A stretch of DNA of 41,672 nucleotides. Source: Bacteroidales bacterium. Lineage in GTDB: Bacteria; Bacteroidota; Bacteroidia; Bacteroidales; VadinHA17. Position 1 is the first letter of the stretch; each line of letters starts with the position of its first letter. Made by a program: the position numbers and the translations under genes. The notes under the pieces are model-generated. The model saw only the letters and a program-made list of their open reading frames with translations. It searched no databases and was not told the origin of the DNA. Shown here piece by piece: positions 1-9,634 of the stretch. The stretch is from assembly GCA_025454815.1 (NCBI GenBank), contig JALONR010000027.1:1-41672 (forward strand), written 5' to 3'.

Positions 1-1340
1 TTTATCACACATCCGCTGTCCTTGCTGCCAATAAGGGTAAAGTCTTTGGTACTGGGTGTAAGACGTGCGACTGCAGTTTCAAACTGGGCGGTTGAGAACA
101 GATTCCACAAGACCAGTCCTTTCTGGCTATAGTTTGCGAAATACAGGCCCAGGTCGCCGTAACCGGTGAATTTATTGCCGAATATCATAACACCTTTCGT
201 ATATAAGCTGAAAATTCCCCACTCATAGCCAGCGGTCATCCTGAAAATGTTATTTTTCACCTGGTATATAGCGGCCGGTTCTTCGGGATTGGTATACGTA
301 CGATAGTTACGAAGCAGCATTGCATATTCAGAGGTATTCATATTGAATATGTTATACTGGACATCAAAAAATGCTGGTCTTGTCGATGGCTCATCCCTGA
401 ATATTGAATAATATGGCCAGTCATCCAGATCCATCCCATAGCCATATTCAGGTATATTGAAAGTATTGCCTTCCATTCTGACAAAAGCGTTTCTGCTTTC
501 CCAAACACCGACCTGCTGATCTATGTTATTGAAAACATTGCCCCTGTACTTTTCACCTACCGTCAATCTGCTGTTCATTGTCCCCTCCAGGACGATTCCA
601 TAAACGAACGTGTTGAAATCACAGTTTGTAATTTTAAAATCAATCCTCTCCCTCGGTAGCGGGACATCCGGCACGGCACTGACCGGAAAGTAGTCAAACC
701 CGGCTCTTACCCCAAAATAACAGTTATAACTATATCCCGTATAACCAGGAACGCCACCTTCTTCCACCCACTGGCCTTTGAAAGAAACGTTATCAATGAC
801 AACATTTATCGATCTGCTTGCGTCTCCAAATCCATAATCGGGGTTGAATGAGGAGAAATTCATAAGGGTGTATATGTGGCCGTACCCTGGTCCCCCTGTT
901 GACAGCAGTCCCGGCGGAGTCTGAATGGTGAAATTCTTAAGTTGAACATCTCCACCTATGAACTTTACCATACAATGGAGCTTATTCTGCGCAAAAAGTT
1001 CATCCAGGTTCATGCCAGGCAGAACAGTTATAATGGTTTTTGATTTGCCGGCGCCGACAAGGGAGCCGTAGAAATCGTACACCTCCATATATCCCACATG
1101 GAACTCTCCTCCGGCAAGTTTAACCACACTTCCACGACCCGATTGTATGGCTTTATCAAAGGCGGCGAGCAGATTTTCGGTGTCATCCACACCGTTAGGG
1201 GTAACAAGTATTACCTCAGGACCGGGCCTTTTACATTTGAGGTCCACATCAGTAAGGAGTTCATCATCTTCCAGCTGGCTGCAGGCCATGACCAGAAACA
1301 GGGCTGGTATGATCAGCACAATACTCTTAAGTTTTTCCAT
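1..1340 (-). CDS. Right-handed beta-helix (pectate-lyase-like) lipoprotein, C-terminus cut by window edge
   Basis: The minus-strand frame is open from an ATG at 1340 to base 1 with no stop: 446 codons plus two bases, so the 3' end is missing. The N-terminus is a lipoprotein signal (MEKLKSIVLI..., lipobox VMAC with Cys20). The body has many short strands with Asn/Gly/Phe turns (VKFIGGDVQLKNFTIQ, FKITNCDFNTFVYGIVLEG, NAFVRMEGNTFNIP, AIYQVKNNIFRM), the pattern of parallel beta-helix proteins in the pectate-lyase superfamily. Such proteins bind or cleave polysaccharide, or serve as surface adhesins. No catalytic residues can be assigned. It probably sits on the cell surface or in the periplasm. 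The forward reading frames across this region are shadows. Confidence 0.8.
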   Translation of the reverse strand, partial: MEKLKSIVLIIPALFLVMACSQLEDDELLTDVDLKCKRPGPEVILVTPNGVDDTENLLAAFDKAIQSGRGSVVKLAGGEFHVGYMEVYDFYGSLVGAGKSKTIITVLPGMNLDELFAQNKLHCMVKFIGGDVQLKNFTIQTPPGLLSTGGPGYGHIYTLMNFSSFNPDYGFGDASRSINVVIDNVSFKGQWVEEGGVPGYTGYSYNCYFGVRAGFDYFPVSAVPDVPLPRERIDFKITNCDFNTFVYGIVLEGTMNSRLTVGEKYRGNVFNNIDQQVGVWESRNAFVRMEGNTFNIPEYGYGMDLDDWPYYSIFRDEPSTRPAFFDVQYNIFNMNTSEYAMLLRNYRTYTNPEEPAAIYQVKNNIFRMTAGYEWGIFSLYTKGVMIFGNKFTGYGDLGLYFANYSQKGLVLWNLFSTAQFETAVARLTPSTKDFTLIGSKDSGCVI

Positions 1341-1380
1341 CTCAGTACGGTTTATATGGTTAGATGTATTCAATCCGTTT

Positions 1381-1608
1381 CTAATGTCTTATCAGCCATT
1401 CACAGAGTGGTTCCCAAATCAGCAAATCGGCATCATAACCCATCCAAAGGTCAGCATGACCAAAATCAAGGCATCGTTCAACACCTTTCGTCACAACCCT
1501 GTTAGTTATGTCGGGACTGGAGGTAAGAGTGGCTGTGTAAATACCATAAGAGCCCACGCCGCCCTCAACTCCCAGGTATAGAACAGGTACCCGGAAAACA
1601 AAGTTCGG
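1381..1608 (-). pseudogene. 3' remnant of an alpha/beta-hydrolase-like gene
   Basis: A stop-to-stop minus frame of 75 codons (TGA just above 1608, TAG at 1383-1381) has no ATG at its head. It reads like the end of a real protein: PVLYLGVEGGVGSYGIY, then DFGHADLWMGYDADLLIW, ending in EPLCEWLIRH. The pattern G-H-x-D-L followed by about 15 residues and a terminal P-L-x-x-W-L resembles the C-terminus of alpha/beta hydrolases, where that His is the catalytic one. The nucleophile region and start are absent: upstream on this strand lies a stop and then the 3' end of the AraC-TPR gene. I read it as a decayed fragment. The family assignment comes from motif resemblance only. Confidence 0.5.
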
Positions 1609-1690
1609 TCACAAGTTGCCTGGAGACCTAACTCCCAGCGTGCAGTTGCTTAAAACAATGATGAAGTTCTTTAAACTATGTTGCGGGATC

Positions 1691-3682
1691 TTATCGGATC
1701 TTGCCCTTAGTCAGGAGATACTGTTTCGGGGGGCGGTTGTTATTGTAAGTTAAAAGGCCTTTCTTCTCCATGACCTGAAGGAAGCGGGGGTCATCCCTTA
1801 GAAAATCGAAGTCAGGATTGGTGGTGATCAGGTTAAAATAATGACGAGGAATATACTGCATTTGAATGGTCTTTTCCAGCCATGTGAGAGCCTCTTCCCT
1901 TTCTCCCAGGATGGCATACCACCATGCGATGAAAAATGGATGACCTGTCATGCCATCAAGAGGTACAGGCCTGTTGATGTTCAGATCTATCAACCAGCGG
2001 AAAACTCCTTCGATTCCTGCCTTCCCGAATGCTTCCATCACCTCGTCACCAAGATGACTGACAAAGGGATAGTGCGTGACCAGGTCATGCATGGCCAGTG
2101 CAGCCTTCTCTCCTTCTCCCATCCTGGTGTAGTGAAGTACGAACAGCCAGTAATTGTCGGCAAAATCGGGATTAAGGTCGCGGGCAGCAAAACAGGCTTC
2201 GATCCCCTTTTCATACTCCTCTTCAAAGTAATAGATCCAGGCACTGAGATTATGAACAACCCAGAAATAAGGCTCCAGCTCTACCGCAATGTCAACATGT
2301 CTGCGGGCAAGCTCGATGGGGCCGGTAATCATCAACACCTGGGCATAGCCCTGATGCGCGGTGGCAAAATCCGGGTTCAATTCAAGAGCTGTTTGCAATT
2401 CCACTTTCGATTCTTCAAACCTGCTTTCCGGGTATGCCAGCCATAAACCCTTTAGCGTGTGGGCCTCTGCACAGAGGGGATCAATCTCCAGGGCCTTGCT
2501 GAAGTTTTTCACCGAATTTGCAATACCCTCAATGTATGGCCTGTAAAATCCCCACGCCGACAGGGTGTACCATGCATTGGCAAGGCCGGCATAAGCTTCG
2601 GCAAAAGCGGAATCCTGCGCAATAGCTGTCTCATAATACTTAAGGCTTGACATCAGTCCCTCACGGCTCATGTCAAGACGTTCAATATCATTGGCCCTGT
2701 GCAAGAGGAACCGGGCCTTAAGATAATTATCCCAGGCTTCAGGACTGACGGTCGGGAGCTCCTCTTTCAGACCAGAGTTCCCATTGGAGATTAAAGCATC
2801 CAGCTTCCCCGCCACCTGTCTCGCAATTTCACCCTGAAGACCAAGCATATCGGTCAGCTCACGATCGTAGTTCTCTGACCACATATGCTGCTCGTTCCTG
2901 CCATCAATAAGCTGAACGGTTACCCTTACCATGTTCTCATGCCTCCTCACACTTCCTTCAAGCAGATTCCTTGCATTTAACTTACGCGAGATTTCACCTG
3001 ATGTCAGGTCAGTATCACGGAAATGCTCTGCAGTGGTACGTGAGATGACCCTCAGATCGCTGACCTGGTTAAGGTTGTTCAGTATGTCTTCCATGATACC
3101 GTCAGCAAAATACTGATTATCCGGGTCTCCACTCAGGTTTTTAAACGGAAGTACCACAATTGACATATCATCAGACTTCCTTTCAGGATTCAGGGCAACA
3201 ACTATAACAAAGGCAGCAAAAGCAAGGGCTAACAGTGGCATGATTATTAACAGTCTTTTTTTCAGCGCGTTAGATATGCCCCCGGCCCTGCGGTAATCAG
3301 AGGTGCCTGACTCAACAGGCAGCTTAACCGTCTCATTTGTACCCGGTCGCCTTCTTTCTTCTCCCGGAGGGTATCCGTAATATTCATGATAGCATTTCGA
3401 AAAATAAGCCGGACTGCCGAAACCTACCTTGTATGCCACTTCTGCTGCAGTCTCCGGTCCGTCGTGAAGCATCTCCCGTGCTTTCTGAAGCCGGATCTCC
3501 CTTATGAAATGACTTGCGTTGGTCCTGCCCAGACTCCTCAGACGGCGATGAATGGCCGACCGGCTAAGATGAGCTTCACGGGCAAGCTCCTCCACATCAA
3601 ATCTTTCATTTGACAGGTTGGCTTCAACGATCTCCCTGAGCCTTCCGAGAAACTGCTGATCCTGTAAGCTGAGTCCGGTCAT
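1691..3682 (-). CDS. Membrane-anchored AraC-type regulator with TolB/FlgO-like domain and TPR repeats
   Basis: 663 aa. Residues 8-110 form a two-helix-turn-helix AraC domain (VEELAREAHLSRSAIHRRL; VAYKVGFGSPAYFSKCYHEY). A basic stretch precedes one membrane segment at about 143-164. Residues 172-300 resemble the TolB N-terminal/FlgO-like domain common in TPR-type 'adenylate cyclase' regulators (IVVLPFKNLSGD, YFADGIMEDI, LLEGSVRR). The rest is TPR-like helical repeats (about 330-600). The layout implies a cytoplasmic DNA-binding head and a periplasmic sensing tail, like CadC/ToxR-type one-component regulators but with an AraC head instead of a winged helix. Targets are unknown. No receiver or kinase domain is present. 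It lies 136 bp downstream of the hybrid kinase on the same strand. Confidence 0.85.
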   Translation of the reverse strand: MTGLSLQDQQFLGRLREIVEANLSNERFDVEELAREAHLSRSAIHRRLRSLGRTNASHFIREIRLQKAREMLHDGPETAAEVAYKVGFGSPAYFSKCYHEYYGYPPGEERRRPGTNETVKLPVESGTSDYRRAGGISNALKKRLLIIMPLLALAFAAFVIVVALNPERKSDDMSIVVLPFKNLSGDPDNQYFADGIMEDILNNLNQVSDLRVISRTTAEHFRDTDLTSGEISRKLNARNLLEGSVRRHENMVRVTVQLIDGRNEQHMWSENYDRELTDMLGLQGEIARQVAGKLDALISNGNSGLKEELPTVSPEAWDNYLKARFLLHRANDIERLDMSREGLMSSLKYYETAIAQDSAFAEAYAGLANAWYTLSAWGFYRPYIEGIANSVKNFSKALEIDPLCAEAHTLKGLWLAYPESRFEESKVELQTALELNPDFATAHQGYAQVLMITGPIELARRHVDIAVELEPYFWVVHNLSAWIYYFEEEYEKGIEACFAARDLNPDFADNYWLFVLHYTRMGEGEKAALAMHDLVTHYPFVSHLGDEVMEAFGKAGIEGVFRWLIDLNINRPVPLDGMTGHPFFIAWWYAILGEREEALTWLEKTIQMQYIPRHYFNLITTNPDFDFLRDDPRFLQVMEKKGLLTYNNNRPPKQYLLTKGKIR

Positions 3683-3741
3683 ACATTCTATTTGTTCAGT
3701 CTGTTATCAGGTTACCAGAAAAGCAATTTTAATAAATTCCC

Positions 3742-3767
3742 GGGACCAATACTTTTCTTTCGGTCCC
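3742..3767. promoter_or_regulatory. Inverted repeat upstream of the AraC-TPR gene
   Basis: GGGACC (3742-3747) and GGTCCC (3762-3767) form a perfect 6-bp inverted repeat with a 14-nt pyrimidine-rich spacer, 60-85 bp upstream of the ATG at 3682. It could be an operator or a small hairpin after the hybrid kinase gene. There is no clear T-tract, so a terminator is less likely. I found no convincing TAnnTTTG element beside it. Confidence 0.3.
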
Positions 3768-3818
3768 AAAGATTTTGCTGTGAGTACCAGAGTCGGGAAA
3801 CAAGGTGACCCGACCAGC

Positions 3819-6017
3819 CTATGATTTGCCCGGAAACCCATCTTGCCTGATCATCTCACTCGGGTTGATCCCGAACTCACCTGTAAAGGTCCTGCTGAAA
3901 TGAGATACATTTCTGAAGCCTGTCCTATAGGCTGCTTCCGCAACATTGACCTGTCTGGCTGAAAGAAGCTCCCTTGCCCGGTGCAGTCTTAGCGTGCGGA
4001 GGTACCGGTTGACAGTCATGTTGGTCAGAGACCGGAATTTGCGGTAAAGCTGGGTCCGGCTCAGATTAAGTGCCTGGCATATGTGCGGGATGTCAAACGC
4101 CTCATTTCCCAGGTTTGAAATCATGATCTCCCTTACCTGGTTCATGAATTTGTCCTCAAACATAAAATTCTTGTCCTCAGGAAGTACTAGGTGCCCGACT
4201 GCAGAATACCTTTCCTGCAGCTTCTTTCTCTGGGTAATCAGTGACCGGAGCTGAATCTTAAGCTCCTCCCTGTTAAATGGCTTGGCAATATATGCATCAG
4301 CACCTCTGTCAAGCCCTTCCAGCCTTGACGACACATCAGCTTTCGCAGTAAGCATAACCACGGGTATATGACTGGTGCGCAAATCATTCTTGATTATTTC
4401 AAGCATCCGTATGCCGTCCATAACAGGCATCATTATGTCACTCAGAATTATGTCCGGCACATATTCCAGTGCCTTCATGACTCCCTCTTCCCCGTTGACT
4501 GCAACTATTACATCATAATCGCTGTCAAAAAGAGTCATCAGGTACCTGACCACATCCTCATTATCCTCAACTACCAGCAGCATGTGTCTGCTATTTCCTC
4601 CATGCTGTATCATTTCAGTTTCAATTTGCTTCCCGGGCTTTTTCCAGATAAAATGAGACATCCTGCTTCTGAGTTCATGCAGGTTGGGTCCCTCCTGCTG
4701 TTCGGCATCCCTTGTCACCGGAAGCCTTACGGTAAATTCAGATCCGCTTCCAAAGAGACTGTCAACCTGTATGGTGCCTCCCAGGAGAGTTACCAGCTCC
4801 CTTGTAAGTGCCAGACCCAGTCCTGTTCCTGCCCCTGATGATCCTCCGCCACTCTCAGCACGGGAAAACCGGTCGAAAACATGAGGAAGAAAATCTTCGG
4901 GAATTCCGATTCCGGTATCTGTCACCCTTATTTCAAAGGTCCCCTCCTTTGTCAGATAAGTGCTTACATCTATCCTTCCCGGGGGTGAAGTGAACTTCAG
5001 TGCATTTGAAACAAGATTTGACACAATCTGCATCACCTTTTCGGGATCATAGTCGATGACCAGCGACTGCCGGCCCTGATAATAATTGAGAGATATGCCC
5101 GACGAGGCAGCCAGTGAACGGAAAAGCTCAACAATATACTTAACGTACATCCCTGCATCCGCTCTTATCATTCTCACTTTCATTACCCCGGCATCGAGCC
5201 TGGCCAGGTCAAGCATCTGGTTTACGAGGTTGAGAAGTATTCCCGCATGCCGGTCAATGGCTTCTGTCCCTTCCTTCAGCCAATTTTCCGGGTCATTGCG
5301 CACCAGGTCTGTCATCCCGGTAATAATCGTCAGCGGAGTACGAAACTCGTGTGTGATATTTGTATACAGGTTTGTTTTCGCTTCATTGAGCTCCTTCATG
5401 CGGGTTGTATTCATCTGCTCAAGTCTTACCCGCTGTGATATGAAGGCCAGAACAAACATCATCGCGAAACCTGAGATCCATAGAACATTAACAACGAAAA
5501 GTGAAATATTGACTTCCGGTGTCATCTCCGCAGGTATGGTAAGGTATGGATTTAAGATACCTGCCATAACAACGGTAATCACATAGATAATGTAAATGGC
5601 GATTGAATGACCCTTCCTCCTGAAATTGAGAGAAAAAAAGATGAGTGCGAAACCTACGATCACAAGTCCTCCTGACCAGGGTATTCCGCCCAGAAGGAGT
5701 ATCGCAGCAAAGGTAGCAAGTGCAACAAGGGTCTGATCAACGAAGAGCAGCCACCTGCTGGTACGACGGAATAAAATCGGGTAGACAATACCCTGTGTGA
5801 AGATCGCAGTTAGAAAAAGTCCGTACCAGATCAGGATTCTCAGTTGCGGAAATATAAAATGATATGAGATGGTGATTATCAATATCATGGATGTGACCGC
5901 AACGCTTGCCAGCCAGTTTATTTTCTTCTGTGCAAGCATATCCTTGTCAATTCCGGGATAACTGAGAATCCTGGTTATCCAGCGGTCAGCCTTGCTTATG
6001 AATTGGGCGGCCATCAT
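3819..6017 (-). CDS. Hybrid histidine kinase/response regulator with AraC-type output domain
   Basis: 732 aa. The N-terminus holds about six membrane helices (35-195) and no large periplasmic sensor. Then come a HisKA domain with the phospho-acceptor His223 in ITHEFRTPLT, a HATPase domain (N box around VSNLVSNALKF, G boxes VTDTGIGIP and GTGLGLAL), a receiver domain (about 478-595) with acceptor Asp527 in LSDIMMP and the conserved Lys in IAKPF, and a C-terminal AraC helix-turn-helix (about 630-730). This is the single-chain two-component design of Bacteroidetes, but with a membrane-embedded N-terminus in place of the usual periplasmic beta-propeller, so it may sense a membrane or small lipophilic signal (inference). 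The AraC-TPR regulator follows on the same strand. Confidence 0.93.
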   Translation of the reverse strand: MMAAQFISKADRWITRILSYPGIDKDMLAQKKINWLASVAVTSMILIITISYHFIFPQLRILIWYGLFLTAIFTQGIVYPILFRRTSRWLLFVDQTLVALATFAAILLLGGIPWSGGLVIVGFALIFFSLNFRRKGHSIAIYIIYVITVVMAGILNPYLTIPAEMTPEVNISLFVVNVLWISGFAMMFVLAFISQRVRLEQMNTTRMKELNEAKTNLYTNITHEFRTPLTIITGMTDLVRNDPENWLKEGTEAIDRHAGILLNLVNQMLDLARLDAGVMKVRMIRADAGMYVKYIVELFRSLAASSGISLNYYQGRQSLVIDYDPEKVMQIVSNLVSNALKFTSPPGRIDVSTYLTKEGTFEIRVTDTGIGIPEDFLPHVFDRFSRAESGGGSSGAGTGLGLALTRELVTLLGGTIQVDSLFGSGSEFTVRLPVTRDAEQQEGPNLHELRSRMSHFIWKKPGKQIETEMIQHGGNSRHMLLVVEDNEDVVRYLMTLFDSDYDVIVAVNGEEGVMKALEYVPDIILSDIMMPVMDGIRMLEIIKNDLRTSHIPVVMLTAKADVSSRLEGLDRGADAYIAKPFNREELKIQLRSLITQRKKLQERYSAVGHLVLPEDKNFMFEDKFMNQVREIMISNLGNEAFDIPHICQALNLSRTQLYRKFRSLTNMTVNRYLRTLRLHRARELLSARQVNVAEAAYRTGFRNVSHFSRTFTGEFGINPSEMIRQDGFPGKS

Positions 6018-6270
6018 TCAGAACGGACCCCGGGGGTAAGGATTCACGTTCCCACACAATTTAGTAAATTTTGCGTGGAGATGCAACTTTTTTTAGTAGC
6101 ATCCTGATACCGTAGCGGAATGCTCTGTCAGGCCCGAAAATTTGCCCCCGGTAAATAACCCTTTACAGGCAGCCAGGGACTTCATATCCGGGATTGGTTC
6201 TTATCCCCTAGGCCCCGCGTGCAGGACTTTTCATGCGCAGGATTACCGGATTGACCAATGCCTGATATTA

Positions 6271-9200
6271 CTACCAACCTGGCACAAAGTTCAGACCGAA
6301 CACGCCGTTCTTAAACCCACCGTTCTGAAGCGGGAAGGCATAGTAAGGCTCAATGACCAGGTACCCGAGGAGGTTGATCCTCACTGAGACGCCGGTGCTG
6401 ACCAGCGGGTATTTCTGGTTTGGCGATGCCGTGGCGCTCTTTTTCCCGAAGACTATCTCGTCTCCTTTGTACCACGCGAGGCCGGCATCAAGGAAGAGGT
6501 TAAGATCGGTAAGGAAATACCTTGATTTAATAAGCGCGAGCTGCTCCGGGCCGCTGAAAGGCAGCCTCACCTCCGCATTGGCTACAGCCACACGCGTTCC
6601 GCTGAGTCTTGAAATATCAAGTGAATTCATTCCAATGGCGCCCTCCTGTCCGTATGAGACGTTCTCATAGCCTCTTATCAGCCACGGATAACCCAGGTAG
6701 ATCGGCTGCAACAGGTTCTCACCGGTTCTGCCACCGTACATTCCGTAACTGTATGCACGGAAAGCCAGCCCCACGGGTTTCATCCAGAAATATTTCCGGT
6801 AATCTGCAAGGGCGGTAAAGACGTCCGTTGCACCAAAATACTTGTCAGCCTGGAATCTTGCCCGGTGACCCTGCATGGGAGAGGTCATGCCTGAGTAGGA
6901 GTTGTCCTCCACCCATGCAAGAGAAATCTGCTGGTAACTGCTTCCCTCCGGGGCTGGCATCTTCTCCCTGGTGCCGCCCACACTGGCTCCGTTGAGGAGG
7001 TAGAAATAATTATACCTGTCTATCCGGTAATAATACCAGGAGGAGGATATTGTCGACTCCAGCCTGCGTGTCTGCGAGAAAGGCCATGCTGCGTAGAGGG
7101 TGATATTGTCCTCAAACATCCTGATATAATCAAGCCTTAGCACATCAACAGGTATCATGGCATCCTGGTACATGATTGAATCCCTGCCAAGAGACATGTT
7201 ACCTGCACGGTAAGGTATGTGCGACAGTGCTGCGCCCCATTTAATCTTTCCCTTCTGGTTAATATATGCAGTCTGTCCTCCGAAGTCATATATTTCACCG
7301 TTGAGAGCCAGTGCCGAATAGAGCTGATTGTTTCCCACCATGTCGGAAAAAATCATGGTAACGCTGCCACCCAGGTTATTCCGGTAGATTCCACCAGACA
7401 GGCCCACGTTTGTATTGTTTGAAAGATAATCGAGCTTAAACTTCGGCTTATAATCAACACTTCTGACCGAATCTGCAGGAAGAGTAATATCCTGTGTTCT
7501 GCCGTAGAGCGTCATGTCAACCATATCGGATGCTGCGTGATCTATCGGAGGCAGTGTGGCCGGGCCGAAATCAAGACGGGCAGGATCAACTGCCACCTCG
7601 TCAAAATCGCCCTCCTTCGCAACAACGATCTGATAACCATTCCCTGAATAGTAATTATAGGCAATCCGTCCTGTAGCTTCGGAAATACTTATTGCAGGTG
7701 ACCATGGTGTTATGCCACTGATCCCCGTCAGGTAGTCCGTAAGCCTGAACAGGCTCTCCGTGCTGAGATCGTACCTGTACAGGTTTCGGAATCCGTCAGC
7801 ATCAGACAGGAAGAAAATGGTTTTGCCGTCAGGCGAAAAGAGCGGGTTCAGATTGAATGCACCCCTGTAAATATCAGTGACCATGATGCTCTTATCACTG
7901 AGGTCAAGCAGGGCGATATTGAAAGTGTATTTGCGAAGACCTTCACTGCTGTTTGTCACTTCCTGTGAATAGGCAATATACCGGCCATCAGGAGACCACG
8001 ATGGCTGGAGGTTTGCCTCAAGGTCCGAGGTGAGCTGCTCAACCCTTCCGGAGTACAGGTCATAGAGATAAAGATCGGCAGCGCCGCCAGCCATACCCGA
8101 GAAGGCAATCTTCCTGCCGTCAGGTGACCAGGCAGGGTTGTATATCGCAGGTACACCTTTTATCTCTATCTCACGATTTATTTTCCCCTTTGCCACATCG
8201 ACTATCGCCAGCTTGTTAATCCCCTTGCTGAATACCACGAAAGCAAAGCGCCTGCTGTCAGGTGACCAGGTGCCCGCAGACTCCAGGAAGCTGAAATCAT
8301 CTATGGCAGGAGCGGTGACCCCCGAGAGCCTCTTGATTATCCGGCCAGTTTCGGCATCAGCCACATACAGGTCAAGATTGAAAACATTTCTTTCGGAGAA
8401 AAATGCAATATATTTTCCATCGGGACTGATTGACGGAGAGATGTTTAACCGGCCTCCGTTGACCCTGGAGATAAGCCTGGTGCCGGTAAGGCTGTCCTTT
8501 CTGCCATTGATGTACTTCCCGTAGTGCAGCTCGGTTGCACTCTTCCACATCCCGGAGAGGGTTTTCTCATCAAAACCAAGAATGGTGTCAGCCGCCTTGT
8601 TGAATCCAAGTTCACCTGTCTTTAGAAGCAGCGGTACCAGCAGGGAGTCACCCCATGTCTTTCCTGCAAGGGCCATAAAAGCCTGCCCGTAACGGTAAGG
8701 GAAATACCTTGAGTCAGTTGACAGTTGCTTAATGGTAGGGAAATCATTGCTGAGCAGTGCATCGCGCATCCACATCGAGGTGTTGGGATCAACGCTTCCC
8801 AGCGAAAAGTATTCTGCCATACCCTCTATCATCCACAGCGGGATGTTGGCCAGGGAGGCTGTTGAGGCGGTGTCACGCCTCAGGAACATGTTGTACTGGA
8901 ATGCGTGCACCAGCTCGTGCCCCAGGGTATGGTCAGTCTGGGCCAGCGACGGTGCGACGGGCATGATCACCCTGTTCTTAAGGCTCTCTGTTACCCCTCC
9001 TGTGCCCGTTCCAATCAGGGAATTAATTGTATTGGTCTGCTGGAAATCAGCATGCGTGTTATAGAATATTACCGGATTCTTAACCTTGAAAGTGTCCCTG
9101 AACAACCCCTGGTGGATGCCGTACCACTCTTCTGACCACTGCGATATTGTCTTCAGGAGCGAATCATCCTCAAGGTAATTGTAAATCTCAAAATTGGGAG

Positions 9201-9351
9201 TCTGCAGCACATCGAATTTAAATGTGCTGTAACCCGGTTTGTTTCTTCCAAAATACTGTGCCTCAGCATCAGTCATTATCATCAGGCCGGCTGCAAGCAT
9301 CACCCACCCCAGCCTGATACTTCTTACCCATTTCAACCTGCTCGAGTTCAT
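6271..9351 (-). CDS. Secreted gluzincin-like protease + TolB-type beta-propeller + outer-membrane beta-barrel
   Basis: 1026 aa from the ATG at 9351, chosen because GGAGGTGAG lies just upstream; an ATG 33 bp further up has no such site. The signal peptide ends near AEA-Q (residue 31). Residues 40-290 form a peptidase_MA-like domain with HELVH (145-149) and the downstream WMIEGMAEYF (likely ligand Glu176). Residues 310-590 hold at least five TolB/WD-type blades, each marked by a SPDG or SPDS turn. From about 640 to the C-terminus, alternating strands with a final aromatic (NFVPGW) suggest a bacterial-surface-antigen/Omp85-like barrel. The likely site is the outer membrane. Substrate is unknown. 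It is divergent from the S9 peptidase gene. Confidence 0.85.
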   Translation of the reverse strand: MNSSRLKWVRSIRLGWVMLAAGLMIMTDAEAQYFGRNKPGYSTFKFDVLQTPNFEIYNYLEDDSLLKTISQWSEEWYGIHQGLFRDTFKVKNPVIFYNTHADFQQTNTINSLIGTGTGGVTESLKNRVIMPVAPSLAQTDHTLGHELVHAFQYNMFLRRDTASTASLANIPLWMIEGMAEYFSLGSVDPNTSMWMRDALLSNDFPTIKQLSTDSRYFPYRYGQAFMALAGKTWGDSLLVPLLLKTGELGFNKAADTILGFDEKTLSGMWKSATELHYGKYINGRKDSLTGTRLISRVNGGRLNISPSISPDGKYIAFFSERNVFNLDLYVADAETGRIIKRLSGVTAPAIDDFSFLESAGTWSPDSRRFAFVVFSKGINKLAIVDVAKGKINREIEIKGVPAIYNPAWSPDGRKIAFSGMAGGAADLYLYDLYSGRVEQLTSDLEANLQPSWSPDGRYIAYSQEVTNSSEGLRKYTFNIALLDLSDKSIMVTDIYRGAFNLNPLFSPDGKTIFFLSDADGFRNLYRYDLSTESLFRLTDYLTGISGITPWSPAISISEATGRIAYNYYSGNGYQIVVAKEGDFDEVAVDPARLDFGPATLPPIDHAASDMVDMTLYGRTQDITLPADSVRSVDYKPKFKLDYLSNNTNVGLSGGIYRNNLGGSVTMIFSDMVGNNQLYSALALNGEIYDFGGQTAYINQKGKIKWGAALSHIPYRAGNMSLGRDSIMYQDAMIPVDVLRLDYIRMFEDNITLYAAWPFSQTRRLESTISSSWYYYRIDRYNYFYLLNGASVGGTREKMPAPEGSSYQQISLAWVEDNSYSGMTSPMQGHRARFQADKYFGATDVFTALADYRKYFWMKPVGLAFRAYSYGMYGGRTGENLLQPIYLGYPWLIRGYENVSYGQEGAIGMNSLDISRLSGTRVAVANAEVRLPFSGPEQLALIKSRYFLTDLNLFLDAGLAWYKGDEIVFGKKSATASPNQKYPLVSTGVSVRINLLGYLVIEPYYAFPLQNGGFKNGVFGLNFVPGW

Positions 9352-9583
9352 AACCTCACCTCCTTTAATTACTTCTTCTGCCAATAATTACAGTACAGGT
9401 AGCCGATGAACCATGAAAATCACCACTGATTTATATTCAAAAAATATGCCATTGAACAGCTGCCAGTAATACCCCTGACTGTCCGGCCTCTCAACAGGGT
9501 CACTGCCAGGCCCTGATCCGGACTTTCAGCTCCCTCCTGACACTCTTTTTGATTCCAATAATCTTCAGGCCGGATTAATTTTC

Positions 9584-9591
9584 TATTTTTG
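9584..9591 (+). promoter_or_regulatory. Candidate -7 element (TATTTTTG) for the S9 peptidase gene
   Basis: TATTTTTG matches the Bacteroidetes -7 consensus TAnnTTTG and lies 43 bp before the ATG. No TTG sits at the expected -33 spacing, so support is from the single box. The remaining 9352-9583 region between the two divergent genes shows no coding potential I can support. Confidence 0.4.
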
Positions 9592-9634
9592 AATTCCGGG
9601 TATCAGGAACCAGGCAAAAACAAATCAATACACC

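Noticed and set aside
1098..1581. Two forward frames of 135 and 144 residues
   Set aside because: They run antisense to the beta-helix lipoprotein and the hydrolase remnant, both of which give sensible protein sequence on the minus strand.
6018..6270. Possible RNA gene in the gap between the barrel protein and hybrid kinase genes
   Set aside because: No tRNA cloverleaf, conserved RNA motif or convincing hairpin with a T-tract was found; only a short AGCAT/ATGCT pair with a long loop.
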